Part shown: piece after piece, positions 39,152 through 48,213 of the stretch
How the letters are laid out: each line of letters begins with the position of its first letter
How positions within the stretch are numbered: the stretch's first letter is position 1
Assembly: GCA_947179485.1 (NCBI GenBank)
Contig: OX359246.1
Location: 54,849,632 to 54,913,631, forward strand
Reading direction: 5' to 3'
Source of the DNA: Allacma fusca
Taxonomy: Eukaryota > Arthropoda > Collembola > Symphypleona > Sminthuridae
Length of the DNA: 64,000 nt
Notes under the pieces: generated by a model
Databases searched by the model: none
What the model was told of the DNA's origin: nothing
The model's input: the letters and a program-made list of their open reading frames with translations, nothing else
Position numbers and translations under genes: made by a program

Positions 39152-39203
39152 TTAAAAGCAGTAAGTAAGATCGAGCTAATAGGTTGTTAACATTGTTAAT
39201 GTT

Positions 39204-39561
39204 TGTTACGCACGGCTAGTACATATATATGTATATAAATAGGAGAGAGAGAGCATGGGAAGCTGCTCTCCATAATTGTAAAGGAATGTGTCATATGAAC
39301 AAAATGTTATTATCGTTGTATGTACATATGTAATAGAACACATATGAGGATTGAACCTGCCGTTCAATCCTCAGTTCAGTGATGGCTCACAATTAGTAAA
39401 CTTAATCTAATCTCTAAATTGTATCTATTTTCCATATATTTATTTGATCACGTCCATCTCACTCCAAGCTTGAGTCCCCAACACCCCTATCCCCCACATT
39501 AATCATACATAGTTATACTAACACACAAATCATCCCTCATCCCCATTCCCCCTTCATAACA
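39204..39561 (+). repeat. 5' LTR
   Basis: 358 bp, TGTTA...TAACA ends. A TATA box (TATAAAT, 39234-39240) precedes a short GAGA run, so it is the likely promoter of the element. A perfect 11-bp inverted repeat GAGGATTGAAC / GTTCAATCCTC with a 5-nt loop lies at 39346-39372. Confidence 0.93.
39346..39372 (+). promoter_or_regulatory. Perfect 11-bp stem-loop inside the LTR
   Basis: Arms GAGGATTGAAC (39346-39356) and GTTCAATCCTC (39362-39372), loop CTGCC. The same hairpin occurs in the 3' LTR. In the RNA it would form a stable stem, perhaps in the R or 5' leader region; its role is unknown. Confidence 0.6.
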
Positions 39562-39579
39562 TGGTGGAGCTGGGGTTCC
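39562..39579 (+). other. Primer-binding site candidate
   Basis: TGGTGGAGCTGGGGTTCC lies directly after the 5' LTR. It begins with TGG, the complement of a tRNA CCA end, as expected for a minus-strand primer site. I could not assign the tRNA. Confidence 0.6.
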
Positions 39580-39646
39580 CGAACTTCTCAGTTCGGACGT
39601 ATTAAATTTTTTACAAAAGTTATATTAAAATATACAATATGTCAAA

Positions 39647-39964
39647 ATGACAACTAAGTTATCGTTCATCGACAAATATAATATACCCGAACAAGAATTA
39701 TCAGCGCAGCTCGAAAGCTACGTTAAAATATTAGAATTATCCCTAGCAAAGAAACCTGCGACTACAAACCCAATAGACTACCTACATAGACGTTTAACTA
39801 GGTATATAGAATTCGACACAATATTAACGAATTATTGGGAAATAGTGACACAGAACCACATCACACCTACGTATACAGGTTTTCGAGAGTTTGTGGTAAC
39901 CTACTACGACAACTTCGGTGTTGACGATGATATTCCAAGTGCTACGCTAAATACAAGCCAGTAA
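39647..39964 (+). CDS. Accessory leader ORF of the LTR element (105 aa)
   Basis: First ATG frame after the primer-binding site, ending 47 bp before gag, in the same genomic RNA. The product is mixed helical with many Tyr and acidic residues (CDS-like composition, no membrane segment, no zinc knuckle). I recognise no domain. It could be an unusual small first ORF or a detached N-terminal part of gag. Confidence 0.5.
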   Translation: MTTKLSFIDKYNIPEQELSAQLESYVKILELSLAKKPATTNPIDYLHRRLTRYIEFDTILTNYWEIVTQNHITPTYTGFREFVVTYYDNFGVDDDIPSATLNTSQ

Positions 39965-40011
39965 ACAACAATTTTAAGTGACAATAACAGTGGAAAGTTA
40001 TTATAAACTAA

Positions 40012-42180
40012 ATGTCCAATACAATTAAGTTACTACGGTGCGTTCAACCCCCGCGCGGAAGTGATTATGTTAGGTATCTAGACACAAACTATATTTTAGT
40101 CACTTGTGAGGAGGCCAGGACAGGAGAATTTACACCGGAAGACCAAATAGCCGCTAGAGAAACATTCCCACACCATTCAGTGGAACGAGCAATACACCTC
40201 TACAAATTTCACAAAGTTTACCAGAGTAAACTCTTGAGATATGCCAATAGTGAACAACAACCAGAACGCATCCGCCGGGAAGAGTTCACCGTGTTAGTAA
40301 AATTACCAAGAGCGACTACGCCTGCAATTAACCCACCAGTGCAGAACAACGGTATCAGTGAGGACGACGCCGATAGCATCCGCCTTCGACTTTCAACCCA
40401 TGACTACAGTACATCGGAGGACTCCAGGCCAATTACACCAGTCAGAGATAATATACAACCAACATATGCCAGTACACCCAGGAATGGGTCCCAGGAACAA
40501 ATCCAATCGCAGGATGAGGATACTACCACATATACTGTAAGCAATAATTTTTCAAACCCTAATCATAACTATCAGCATAGCATCCCGTCACCCGATCCAC
40601 GCGTAAACCCTGCGCACTTAATCCGCATTTTGGTGGACGACTACGCACAACGGGTAACTAATCTTGATGACGCCGACGGTACCGGATATACGTTGCTGAA
40701 TTACGATTACTACTTAGATATACTCCAAGAATTGGAGTTGACACAAAATAGAACGTCCGATAATCATGCATTTTCAGACAGCGCCGTTTTCGGGCAGGTA
40801 CTTAGACGGGTTGCGAACTTACTCATACAAACCGAGCATAGGGCAAATTACGAAGATTTAGTAAGAGAGTTTGACAGGGCCACCAGCACTGAATCCGTTA
40901 ACCGCTTTTTACGACGTAACTCTCAACAATCTAGCACAGATCCTAACAGTGCGGCTACAACAATACATTCATCAAGTCCTGACAATAGCCCGGTGGGTTC
41001 CGTCTTTTCTATCCCCGATATATTCGAGGAAGACCAAACCCAGCTTATTCCCCCACAACCGGTACATTATAGACTGGCAAATAACACAGGCAGAAGAATG
41101 ATTTCCAACAGAACCTTTTTGTTTGAAAAACCCACGTTGAAACCACCCGAAGTCTCCACAGAGAGTCTGAGGAATTTCTTCGAAAAATGTGAGGAATTTT
41201 TTCTGAATACACAAGAAGAGGATGAGACAAAAAAAATTTTTGCCAAGCGGCAACTTGCAGATTCATGTAAAACAGCATCCGACTATATAAAACACTATAA
41301 CAGTGTGGCAGGAAACCATTACCAAACATATAAGCAGTTTCAGGACACAGTAGTAAAGGAGATGCCGAGGGATATTCCAGATACCCAGGGTAAACTCCTC
41401 GATGCATTGTCAATGTGCCAGCTACCCAATGAAAAACCAAGTCTATTCGCACTGAGAGTTAAGGCTGCTGCAAAGGACGAGTGGAAGAACTTGCCTGAGG
41501 ACCAAGCTGTCATACATATCAAGGGAAGACTTGATGATCAAGCGTTCAATTTTCTACGGAACTATCAAGAGGAGATCACGACTTTTAAGGGTCTCCTAAC
41601 CGCCCTACAGATCTACGAGGAAAGATCCGCAAGACGACAACAGCCGACCGCAATAGCGGCAGTGGACCAAGAGGTCTTTCAACTGTCCAAAAAATTGGAT
41701 ACCCTACTGGAAACCTTTGCCCAACAAAATCAGACAGCAGTAATGGCTATGAATCAACACGGATTCAGCCCCAGACCAGCAAGAAGAGTGACATTTCAAC
41801 AACAGGATTTAGGGCAGTTTCCACAACACACACAGGAGTGCATAGAAGAGAGAAGATTTTCCGGTAACTGCCATTTCTGCAAGAAACCCGGACATAGAGC
41901 CAAAGATTGCCGGCAACAGGCACGACAATTCAATACATGCCAAAGATGCCAAAGACCTGGCCATGAAGCAGCAGTATGCAGACAACCTGTACCAATGCAC
42001 TACATGGAATACCAGAAGCAACGACACTTCCAGACAGGAAGCCCGAGAAACTTCCCGCAACGTAACCCAGCTTTAAACTGGAACAGGAACGCGGAACCGG
42101 CCCCCCCGCGGAACCTACCTATGCTAATGGGGCCACAAACCAATCAAGCCCACATACAAGAATACGACAGCAACAAATAA
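40012..42180 (+). CDS. gag: gag polyprotein of the Ty3/Gypsy element (722 aa)
   Basis: Structural protein that packages the element's RNA. The N-terminal 350 residues are polar and low in complexity (Ser, Thr, Gln, Asn), followed by a capsid-like helical region (about 370-560) and two consecutive CCHC zinc knuckles of the form CxxCxxxxHxxxxC (CHFCKKPGHRAKDC and CQRCQRPGHEAAVC, about residues 622-656). The C-terminal tail is Pro/Asn/Arg-rich. Long for a gag. Pol lies in the -1 frame, and the overlap (42066-42180) holds a slippery heptamer. Confidence 0.9.
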   Translation: MSNTIKLLRCVQPPRGSDYVRYLDTNYILVTCEEARTGEFTPEDQIAARETFPHHSVERAIHLYKFHKVYQSKLLRYANSEQQPERIRREEFTVLVKLPRATTPAINPPVQNNGISEDDADSIRLRLSTHDYSTSEDSRPITPVRDNIQPTYASTPRNGSQEQIQSQDEDTTTYTVSNNFSNPNHNYQHSIPSPDPRVNPAHLIRILVDDYAQRVTNLDDADGTGYTLLNYDYYLDILQELELTQNRTSDNHAFSDSAVFGQVLRRVANLLIQTEHRANYEDLVREFDRATSTESVNRFLRRNSQQSSTDPNSAATTIHSSSPDNSPVGSVFSIPDIFEEDQTQLIPPQPVHYRLANNTGRRMISNRTFLFEKPTLKPPEVSTESLRNFFEKCEEFFLNTQEEDETKKIFAKRQLADSCKTASDYIKHYNSVAGNHYQTYKQFQDTVVKEMPRDIPDTQGKLLDALSMCQLPNEKPSLFALRVKAAAKDEWKNLPEDQAVIHIKGRLDDQAFNFLRNYQEEITTFKGLLTALQIYEERSARRQQPTAIAAVDQEVFQLSKKLDTLLETFAQQNQTAVMAMNQHGFSPRPARRVTFQQQDLGQFPQHTQECIEERRFSGNCHFCKKPGHRAKDCRQQARQFNTCQRCQRPGHEAAVCRQPVPMHYMEYQKQRHFQTGSPRNFPQRNPALNWNRNAEPAPPRNLPMLMGPQTNQAHIQEYDSNK

Positions 42181-45100
42181 ACCCACCCACTCACAAGACA
42201 GCCTATATACCCTCCATCACGATTATAAAGGACCAAAATGAATGCTACATCAACTCTGTTACATGTTCCTTAAAAATTTATGTTACAATTGGCAACCATA
42301 GAACTACATGTCTCATCGACACTGGTGCGGCAGCCAGCCTTATTAACCCATTGTTAGTACCTCCAAATTCAAAAAAGTTACCATGTACAACCACACTCAT
42401 CGATGCATCAGGAAATAGAATGGAAAATGCCGGAATGGCTCTCATCAAAATTAAACTCAACAAATGCACTTTCCTACACCCTTTCATTTTAGCACCAGGT
42501 TTAGCACTAAAAGCCATAATTGGCACAGATTTCCTATACTCTAAAGGAGGATTTACCATTAATACCGACAAGAATTACATATACAATAAATTCATGGGGT
42601 ATGTAGAGATGATATACAAGTTTATCGAACCTAGTGAGGACATTAGGCAAATATGTGATTTCCCAATTCTACCGAAACATGTTGCAACCCAAACCGAATT
42701 ACAACATACACCAAATTCCACATATGATCAATCATCTATCTTTCACATACACGTAACACCAAAGGAGGTCAAGCCTACAGAATCTGAAGCATCATCAGAT
42801 AATGAGCGTCATACAGATGACTCATCGGAAGTATTTATCCCAGCATCAACTCATCCCGGTCGAAAGAAAATTAATAAGAGAATTCCATACCAACGGTCAA
42901 TGCAAACTACAACTAGAAGAGTGCAAGTAAGAAATCCGAGCATACCATCATGCCAGAACACATTTACAGTGTGTGCTAACTCTCCCAAAATAGTTATCCG
43001 AGTCGATGGAGTGCAAAACATTCCTGCAAGGTCCCATACCTATATCTCAGTTACAGCAGAAAATAATTTCAACTCAGCAGCATACTTCGAAGCTCATGAT
43101 GCCATGCATCAGCAATACGGACTACTCATTCCACACTCTATAACCCATCCTGAGTCAACAAAAATGTTAATTACCAACCCAAGAAACACTGATGTCACCT
43201 TACCACACGGACTAGGAATTGGAACTATGGAACAATTACAAGAAACGGAAATGGTCGCATCATCCCATACCATACACGCAATCCACAGCAACTCCACAAA
43301 AGTAGATGAAGAAATTAACACTATTAAAGTCAACCCTACGCTCACGAGTGATGACAAAGCCAAAATAAGACAGCTACTGAAAGAATTTAGGTCATCTTTT
43401 GCCTTCACACCCAACGAAATAGGTGAATGTACTGTACTGCCTTTCAAGGTCGAAACAGAAGAAGGAAAAATAGTCAGTCATAGACCATACAGAACAGCGG
43501 CAGCCCAAGATAAACTCATCAATGATGAGGTGAAACAGATGCTCACTAACGACATCATAGAACCTTCAACTTCACCCTACACATCGCCGGTAATAGTAGT
43601 AATGAAAAAACCCAACGATCAAGGTATAAGAAAAGCCAGAGTTGTAGTGGACCTCAGGTCCCTCAACAAAATCACGAAGGTTCAACATTGGCCACTACCT
43701 CATATTGATGAAATTCTACGAAGACTTAGGGGTCACAAGTATTTCTCCACTTTGGATTTGTTCAGTGGCTTTCACCAAATACCCGTCGAGCCTGATTCCA
43801 GAGAAAAACTATCCTTTATAACAAGAGACGGACAGTTTCAATTTAAACGCATGCCTTTCGGAGCCGTATGTGCACCCTCTCATTTCTGTCGAGTAATTGA
43901 CTTAATTCTAGCCGACCTAAAGTACGAGACAGCCCTCGCATACGTCGACGACATACTAATTATGTCAAAAACTATACATGAACATATCGACAAGCTAAGG
44001 AAACTATTTACCCGTTTTCAACAGTACAATATGAAGTTTCAGCCTGGAAAATGTTCATTTGCATTTGAAACGATCAGCCTATTGGGTTACACGGTAACAG
44101 CAGAAGGAATCCAACCCCATCCAGATAATCTCATAGCCATGCAAAAAATGCAGCCCCCTACTACGGTACAGGGAGCCCAATCCTTCCTAGGTATGACAGG
44201 ATTTTTTCGTAAGTTTATTAAAAACTATAGTATGATTGCAGCTCCAATTATCGACCTCACCAAGAAAGACATCGCGTTCAACTGGACAACAGAATGTCAG
44301 CATAGTTTCGAGTATTTAAAGAATCAGTTAACTACGCAGCCTATATTGGCTCACTATGACCCAGCTAGAACAACATTTTTATATTCCGATGCAAGCACAT
44401 ACGGAATCGGAGCTTACCTAGCTCAGGTGGGAGACGATGGAAAAGAACACCCTGTAATATACATTAGCAGAAGACTAAACAAACAGGAAAAGAATTACCA
44501 TATACGACTTCTCGAACTAATGGCAATAACTTGGGGAGTTCAAAAATTAAGAGAATATCTTCTAGGAATTCCATTTACCGTCAGAACAGACCATCACTCC
44601 CTTTGCTACTTAATGAAGACACGAGATGACATATCACCAAAGCTCCAACGGATGAATTTACTACTCATGGAATATGATATCACTATAGAATACGTGAAGG
44701 GAAAAACTCATTTTGTAGCCGACTGTTTATCCCGTAATCCATTCGAGGATCCCAAATTTGAAGAGACAGATGAAGAAGCAAACCTAGCAATACATGCTAT
44801 CAGCAATAACAGATTCCGTGAAGAACAGGATAAAGATCCAGACCTCCGAGAAATTATGAATAGTCTACCAACCGCCACGCAACTTCAAAAATCCTACTGC
44901 ATACGAAATCAAATTCTGTGCAGGTTCACGAGATTCCCAGGATCTACATTAAGTATAGTTATACCCAGGTCATTGGTTACGGACATATTGAAACAACACC
45001 ACAACGAATTAGCTCACTTTGGTTACTCAAAAACACTGAACAAAATACAAGAAAATTTCTATTGGAATACGATGATGAAAGACATTCGAAATTACGTCAG

Positions 45101-46493
45101 AACATGTGAAATCTGCCAAAAAAGGAAGGCACCAAGACAGAAAGAGGCTGGAGAATTTCAATTCATTCCAGTTCCGACGCAACCTTTCCAAAGGATTCAG
45201 ATTGACGTACAAGGTCCACTAACTAACCACGAAGGTAGACCCCGCTATATAATAACCGCCATATGTTACCTCACAAAATTCCTAATAGCAGAAGTCGTAC
45301 TACAAAATGATGCCAAAACAGTGGCCAACTTCATCATAAATAAGGTAATGGCACATTACTCCATGCCAGAAATTATTCAGTCAGACCTGGGCACGGAATT
45401 CAAAAACCAAGTTATACAAGAACTCTCCAAAGTATTTGCCTTTGAAATGGCTTACTCTACAGCCTTTCGACCCCAAACTCAAGGAGCTATCGAAAGAGCT
45501 CACCAGACACTAGGTGATTCTATAGCAATGTACCAACAGGATACCCGAGGAGATTGGACCAAAGCAGTACCATCCCTAGTATATAGCATTAATACAACGA
45601 TACAAACATCCCACGGTTACACACCATTTTTTCTTTTGCATGGGTACCATGCACGAGACCCCATAACAAATACAATGCCGCTAACGGATATACAAGACAG
45701 AACTGTCGCGGACATAGCTCGAAACTGGAAACGAGCTAAAGAAATCATTGAAATTCAACGAAATAAATACGCCGAGAGAGTTAATAAATCAAAGAGGATA
45801 GTGGAATTCAATATCGGTGACCTAGTTCTTATTGAATCACGTACTATACAAGCAGGAGTAAGTACGAAACTACTCCCCAGATACAAAGGACCATTTGCCG
45901 TTATTCAAAAGAATTCCCCCGTTAACTACACAATTAGGGCGAAAGAAGGAGATCAGGTCCGGACTATTATGGTCCACGTTAGCAGATTGAAGCCCTACTA
46001 TCCGAGAATGTCGTGCTTTACAGAAAAAACATTTCTAGCGGAACCACTAAATCCAGAAATACTACAGGCTAATGATACAGAGATATTCGAACCTGAAGAT
46101 ACAGACTTGCCAGAGGATACAGAAATGCCGTATCTAGAACCTGAAATTCCTCAAACATTCACCTCTCCATTCCCAATGAAGGATACCCAGTTACAACCAA
46201 TTCCCGTTTCCCTAACAGCGGATCAGGCTCCTACGGTTCTAGCACAAACACAGCGGTTACAAGTTGACAAATCACATCCACAATCCTATCGAGATGCCTT
46301 ACTGACACAACCAAAGGAAATCGTCCTACCTACTAAAAGATCTAGAAGAACTCAACAGCAAATGTTAGAAGAGGAAACACAGAAATTTCTTGGATCCGAT
46401 CTTGAGACTAGAGCCGACTCCGAATTCAGGCGTACCACACGGGCCCACATAAAGAATGTTGAGAACTTATTTTCCTATTCCTACGTTCCTTAA
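42066..46493 (+). CDS. pol: pol polyprotein: protease, RT, RNase H, integrase
   Basis: Open frame in -1 relative to gag; it has no ATG near its start, so it is probably made as a gag-pol fusion. Visible in order: aspartic protease DTGAA at 42318, reverse transcriptase with LDLFSGFHQI and the YVDD catalytic box (43941-43952), RNase H (SDAS and TDHH segments, about 44390-44600), integrase zinc domain (HH...CxxC, about 45000-45120), the catalytic triad Asp (45204), Asp (45384) and Glu (45492), and a GPF/Y-like module (RYKGPFAVI, about 45880). About 170 further residues follow, rich in Glu, Pro and Thr, without a chromodomain. No internal stop or frameshift was seen. Confidence 0.92.
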   Translation, partial: PSFKLEQERGTGPPAEPTYANGATNQSSPHTRIRQQQINPPTHKTAYIPSITIIKDQNECYINSVTCSLKIYVTIGNHRTTCLIDTGAAASLINPLLVPPNSKKLPCTTTLIDASGNRMENAGMALIKIKLNKCTFLHPFILAPGLALKAIIGTDFLYSKGGFTINTDKNYIYNKFMGYVEMIYKFIEPSEDIRQICDFPILPKHVATQTELQHTPNSTYDQSSIFHIHVTPKEVKPTESEASSDNERHTDDSSEVFIPASTHPGRKKINKRIPYQRSMQTTTRRVQVRNPSIPSCQNTFTVCANSPKIVIRVDGVQNIPARSHTYISVTAENNFNSAAYFEAHDAMHQQYGLLIPHSITHPESTKMLITNPRNTDVTLPHGLGIGTMEQLQETEMVASSHTIHAIHSNSTKVDEEINTIKVNPTLTSDDKAKIRQLLKEFRSSFAFTPNEIGECTVLPFKVETEEGKIVSHRPYRTAAAQDKLINDEVKQMLTNDIIEPSTSPYTSPVIVVMKKPNDQGIRKARVVVDLRSLNKITKVQHWPLPHIDEILRRLRGHKYFSTLDLFSGFHQIPVEPDSREKLSFITRDGQFQFKRMPFGAVCAPSHFCRVIDLILADLKYETALAYVDDILIMSKTIHEHIDKLRKLFTRFQQYNMKFQPGKCSFAFETISLLGYTVTAEGIQPHPDNLIAMQKMQPPTTVQGAQSFLGMTGFFRKFIKNYSMIAAPIIDLTKKDIAFNWTTECQHSFEYLKNQLTTQPILAHYDPARTTFLYSDASTYGIGAYLAQVGDDGKEHPVIYISRRLNKQEKNYHIRLLELMAITWGVQKLREYLLGIPFTVRTDHHSLCYLMKTRDDISPKLQRMNLLLMEYDITIEYVKGKTHFVADCLSRNPFEDPKFEETDEEANLAIHAISNNRFREEQDKDPDLREIMNSLPTATQLQKSYCIRNQILCRFTRFPGSTLSIVIPRSLVTDILKQHHNELAHFGYSKTLNKIQENFYWNTMMKDIRNYVRTCEICQKRKAPRQKEAGEFQFIPVPTQPFQRIQIDVQGPLTNHEGRPRYIITAICYLTKFLIAEVVLQNDAKTVANFIINKVMAHYSMPEIIQSDLGTEFKNQVIQELSKVFAFEMAYSTAFRPQTQGAIERAHQTLGDSIAMYQQDTRGDWTKAVPSLVYSINTTIQTSHGYTPFFLLHGYHARDPITNTMPLTDIQDRTVADIARNWKRAKEIIEIQRNKYAERVNKSKRIVEFNIGDLVLIESRTIQAGVSTKLLPRYKGPFAVIQKNSPVNYTIRAKEGDQVRTIMVHVSRLKPYYPRMSCFTEKTFLAEPLNPEILQANDTEIFEPEDTDLPEDTEMPYLEPEIPQTFTSPFPMKDTQLQPIPVSLTADQAPTVLAQTQRLQVDKSHPQSYRDALLTQPKEIVLPTKRSRRTQQQMLEEETQKFLGSDLETRADSEFRRTTRAHIKNVENLFSYSYVP
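42072..42134 (+). promoter_or_regulatory. Candidate -1 ribosomal frameshift signal between gag and pol
   Basis: TTTAAAC at 42072-42078 sits in the gag frame as T TTA AAC, exactly X XXY YYZ, 7 nt after the last pol-frame stop (42063-42065). Downstream, CGCGG (42090-42094) can pair with CCGCG (42106-42110), and the loop bases GGCCCC (42099-42104) can pair with GGGGCC (42129-42134), which makes an H-type pseudoknot. The spacer is 11 nt, slightly longer than usual. A second possible slip site, CCCCCCG at 42102-42108, lies inside the fold. Confidence 0.65.
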
Positions 46494-47851
46494 TATTATT
46501 CATTCTGGCTCATTTCTGAATAAGGCAGCCTCGGTCAATTCCCCTGTGTGACTCTAAACTAAGCTTTGTAAAATATTCTGATATAATTTAAGAAATAATA
46601 CAATAGTTTCGCTATTTCCCCCCTACCAGTCACACCTACGCGCCCAAATTGACCTGGATGTAGCGTTGGGTGACAAGTCCAACCCACACCCTGTATGCCC
46701 TAGCCTACCGGTTCACATTGGACCAGTTAACATCTAATAACTCTTTGAGGACTTCTTGCTTAATGTTGTTTTCCTATAGTTGTTTTCGATGTTTTCTTCC
46801 TGTTGACTCATAGTTTGCAAATACTTTTAAACAACAGTTACATTATATTTGGTTTTATTAATGGTTTGAAAGGGGTACTAATATTTATTTATTTATTTGA
46901 GTTACTATAGTTACTTACAATAAGCCATGCAGTGGAGCTCCAGCGTTGCCGACAAGAAACACGATGAGTCGGATGAATTAATCACGTTGAGCGCTGAGAA
47001 CACTAAACCCCAGAATTCCAGACGACAAACGGGATCTGGCAATATATTGAATACACGCATTAATTTTAAGTTTCACTTTAAAAATACATTCGTACACCTG
47101 TCATCATAGTTTCAATTATAATACTTATATATACTTAATCATTACGTATTGCATACATATATAGTATCCATTAATAATTGTAACATGATAATATAATATA
47201 CAAACTGTCAAAGGAACGATATTTGTCCCCTTCCCCGTATGGCCATACACAAATTCCCATTTTCAAATTTCCGACCAAGTCTGATCAGCTTGCGAAGATT
47301 TTTATACACCCTCCACATCCCCATTGTTCCTGAACACAACACAAAAATATTTGTCTTTTTAATATTTACGTACGTTATTTATAGCATAGTATACACATCT
47401 ATAGCATAGTAAATCTTACATAGAATATAACACTGATAATTTAATATAATAATGTAAATAATTGATACTGTTCCACTTATCTGAGGCGAATTCCAATTTT
47501 TCAGCGTAATTAACACAGTCCCACATTTATTGTACAGCTGACACACTAATAACTTGTACATTTTGGGGACCAAAATTTTTTGACCCCCCGGTATGTATAA
47601 TACACATTATGAGAACAATTTTGTGAAAGTTTGATGTATTTTGGATGGATAGTTTAAGAATAATTGGAGAAACAAACTATGAAATTATGAAATGTACACA
47701 TGAAGGAAAAAGTGAGAAGACGACACGAGGAACAAATTCGAAAGGCCCGCTGCGTGACGTCACAGAAAGGGAGTCAAGAGAAGCTAAGGCACGAAAAACC
47801 ATATTGAGGCCCGCGAGCAAGACGGAGCTTGCTTCTTCCAAAACCCCCGCA
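46494..47851 (+). other. Long 3' untranslated region of the LTR element
   Basis: About 1.36 kb between the pol stop and the 3' LTR. It holds only short ORFs (46927-47109 and 47645-47890) without recognisable domains and no env. The usual polypurine tract directly before the 3' LTR is missing: the last 20 bases are pyrimidine-rich. The nearest purine run is around 47764-47790. Confidence 0.55.
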
Positions 47852-48209
47852 TGTTACGCACGGCTAGTACATATATATGTATATAAATAGGAGAGAGAGA
47901 GCATGGGAAGCTGCTCTCCATAATTGTAAAGGAATGTGTCATATGAACAAAATGTTATTATCGTTGTATGTACATATGTAATAGAACACATATGAGGATT
48001 GAACCTGCCGTTCAATCCTCAGTTCAGTGATGGCTCACAATTAGTAAACTTAATCTAATCTCTAAATTGTATCTATTTTCCATATATTTATTTGATCACG
48101 TCCATCTCACTCCAAGCTTGAGTCCCCAACACCCCTATCCCCCACATTAATCATACATAGTTATACTAACACACAAATCATCCCTCATCCCCATTCCCCC
48201 TTCATAACA
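47852..48209 (+). repeat. 3' LTR
   Basis: 358 bp, read as identical to the 5' LTR base for base, which implies very recent insertion. Followed by the second TGTT target copy. Confidence 0.93.
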
Positions 48210-48213
48210 TGTT

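Larger units (their letters stand above)
39204..48209 (+). mobile_element. Full-length Ty3/Gypsy LTR retrotransposon
   Basis: 9,006 bp. Two 358-bp LTRs that I read as identical (39204-39561 and 47852-48209) bracket a gag frame and a pol frame with protease, reverse transcriptase, RNase H and integrase in the Ty3/Gypsy order. The LTRs begin TGTTA and end TAACA. TGTT flanks the whole element (39200-39203 and 48210-48213), a 4-bp target duplication. Both long frames are open, so this looks like a recent and possibly active insertion. There is no env-like gene and no chromodomain. Confidence 0.93.

Noticed and set aside
41045..41452. 135-codon minus-strand ORF opposite gag
   Set aside because: Antisense shadow of gag; no domain.
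43109..43447. 112-codon minus-strand ORF opposite pol
   Set aside because: Antisense shadow of a long, domain-supported frame.
46927..47890. Possible env gene of the LTR element
   Set aside because: Only short unrelated ORFs of 60 and 81 codons, without signal peptide or membrane anchor.
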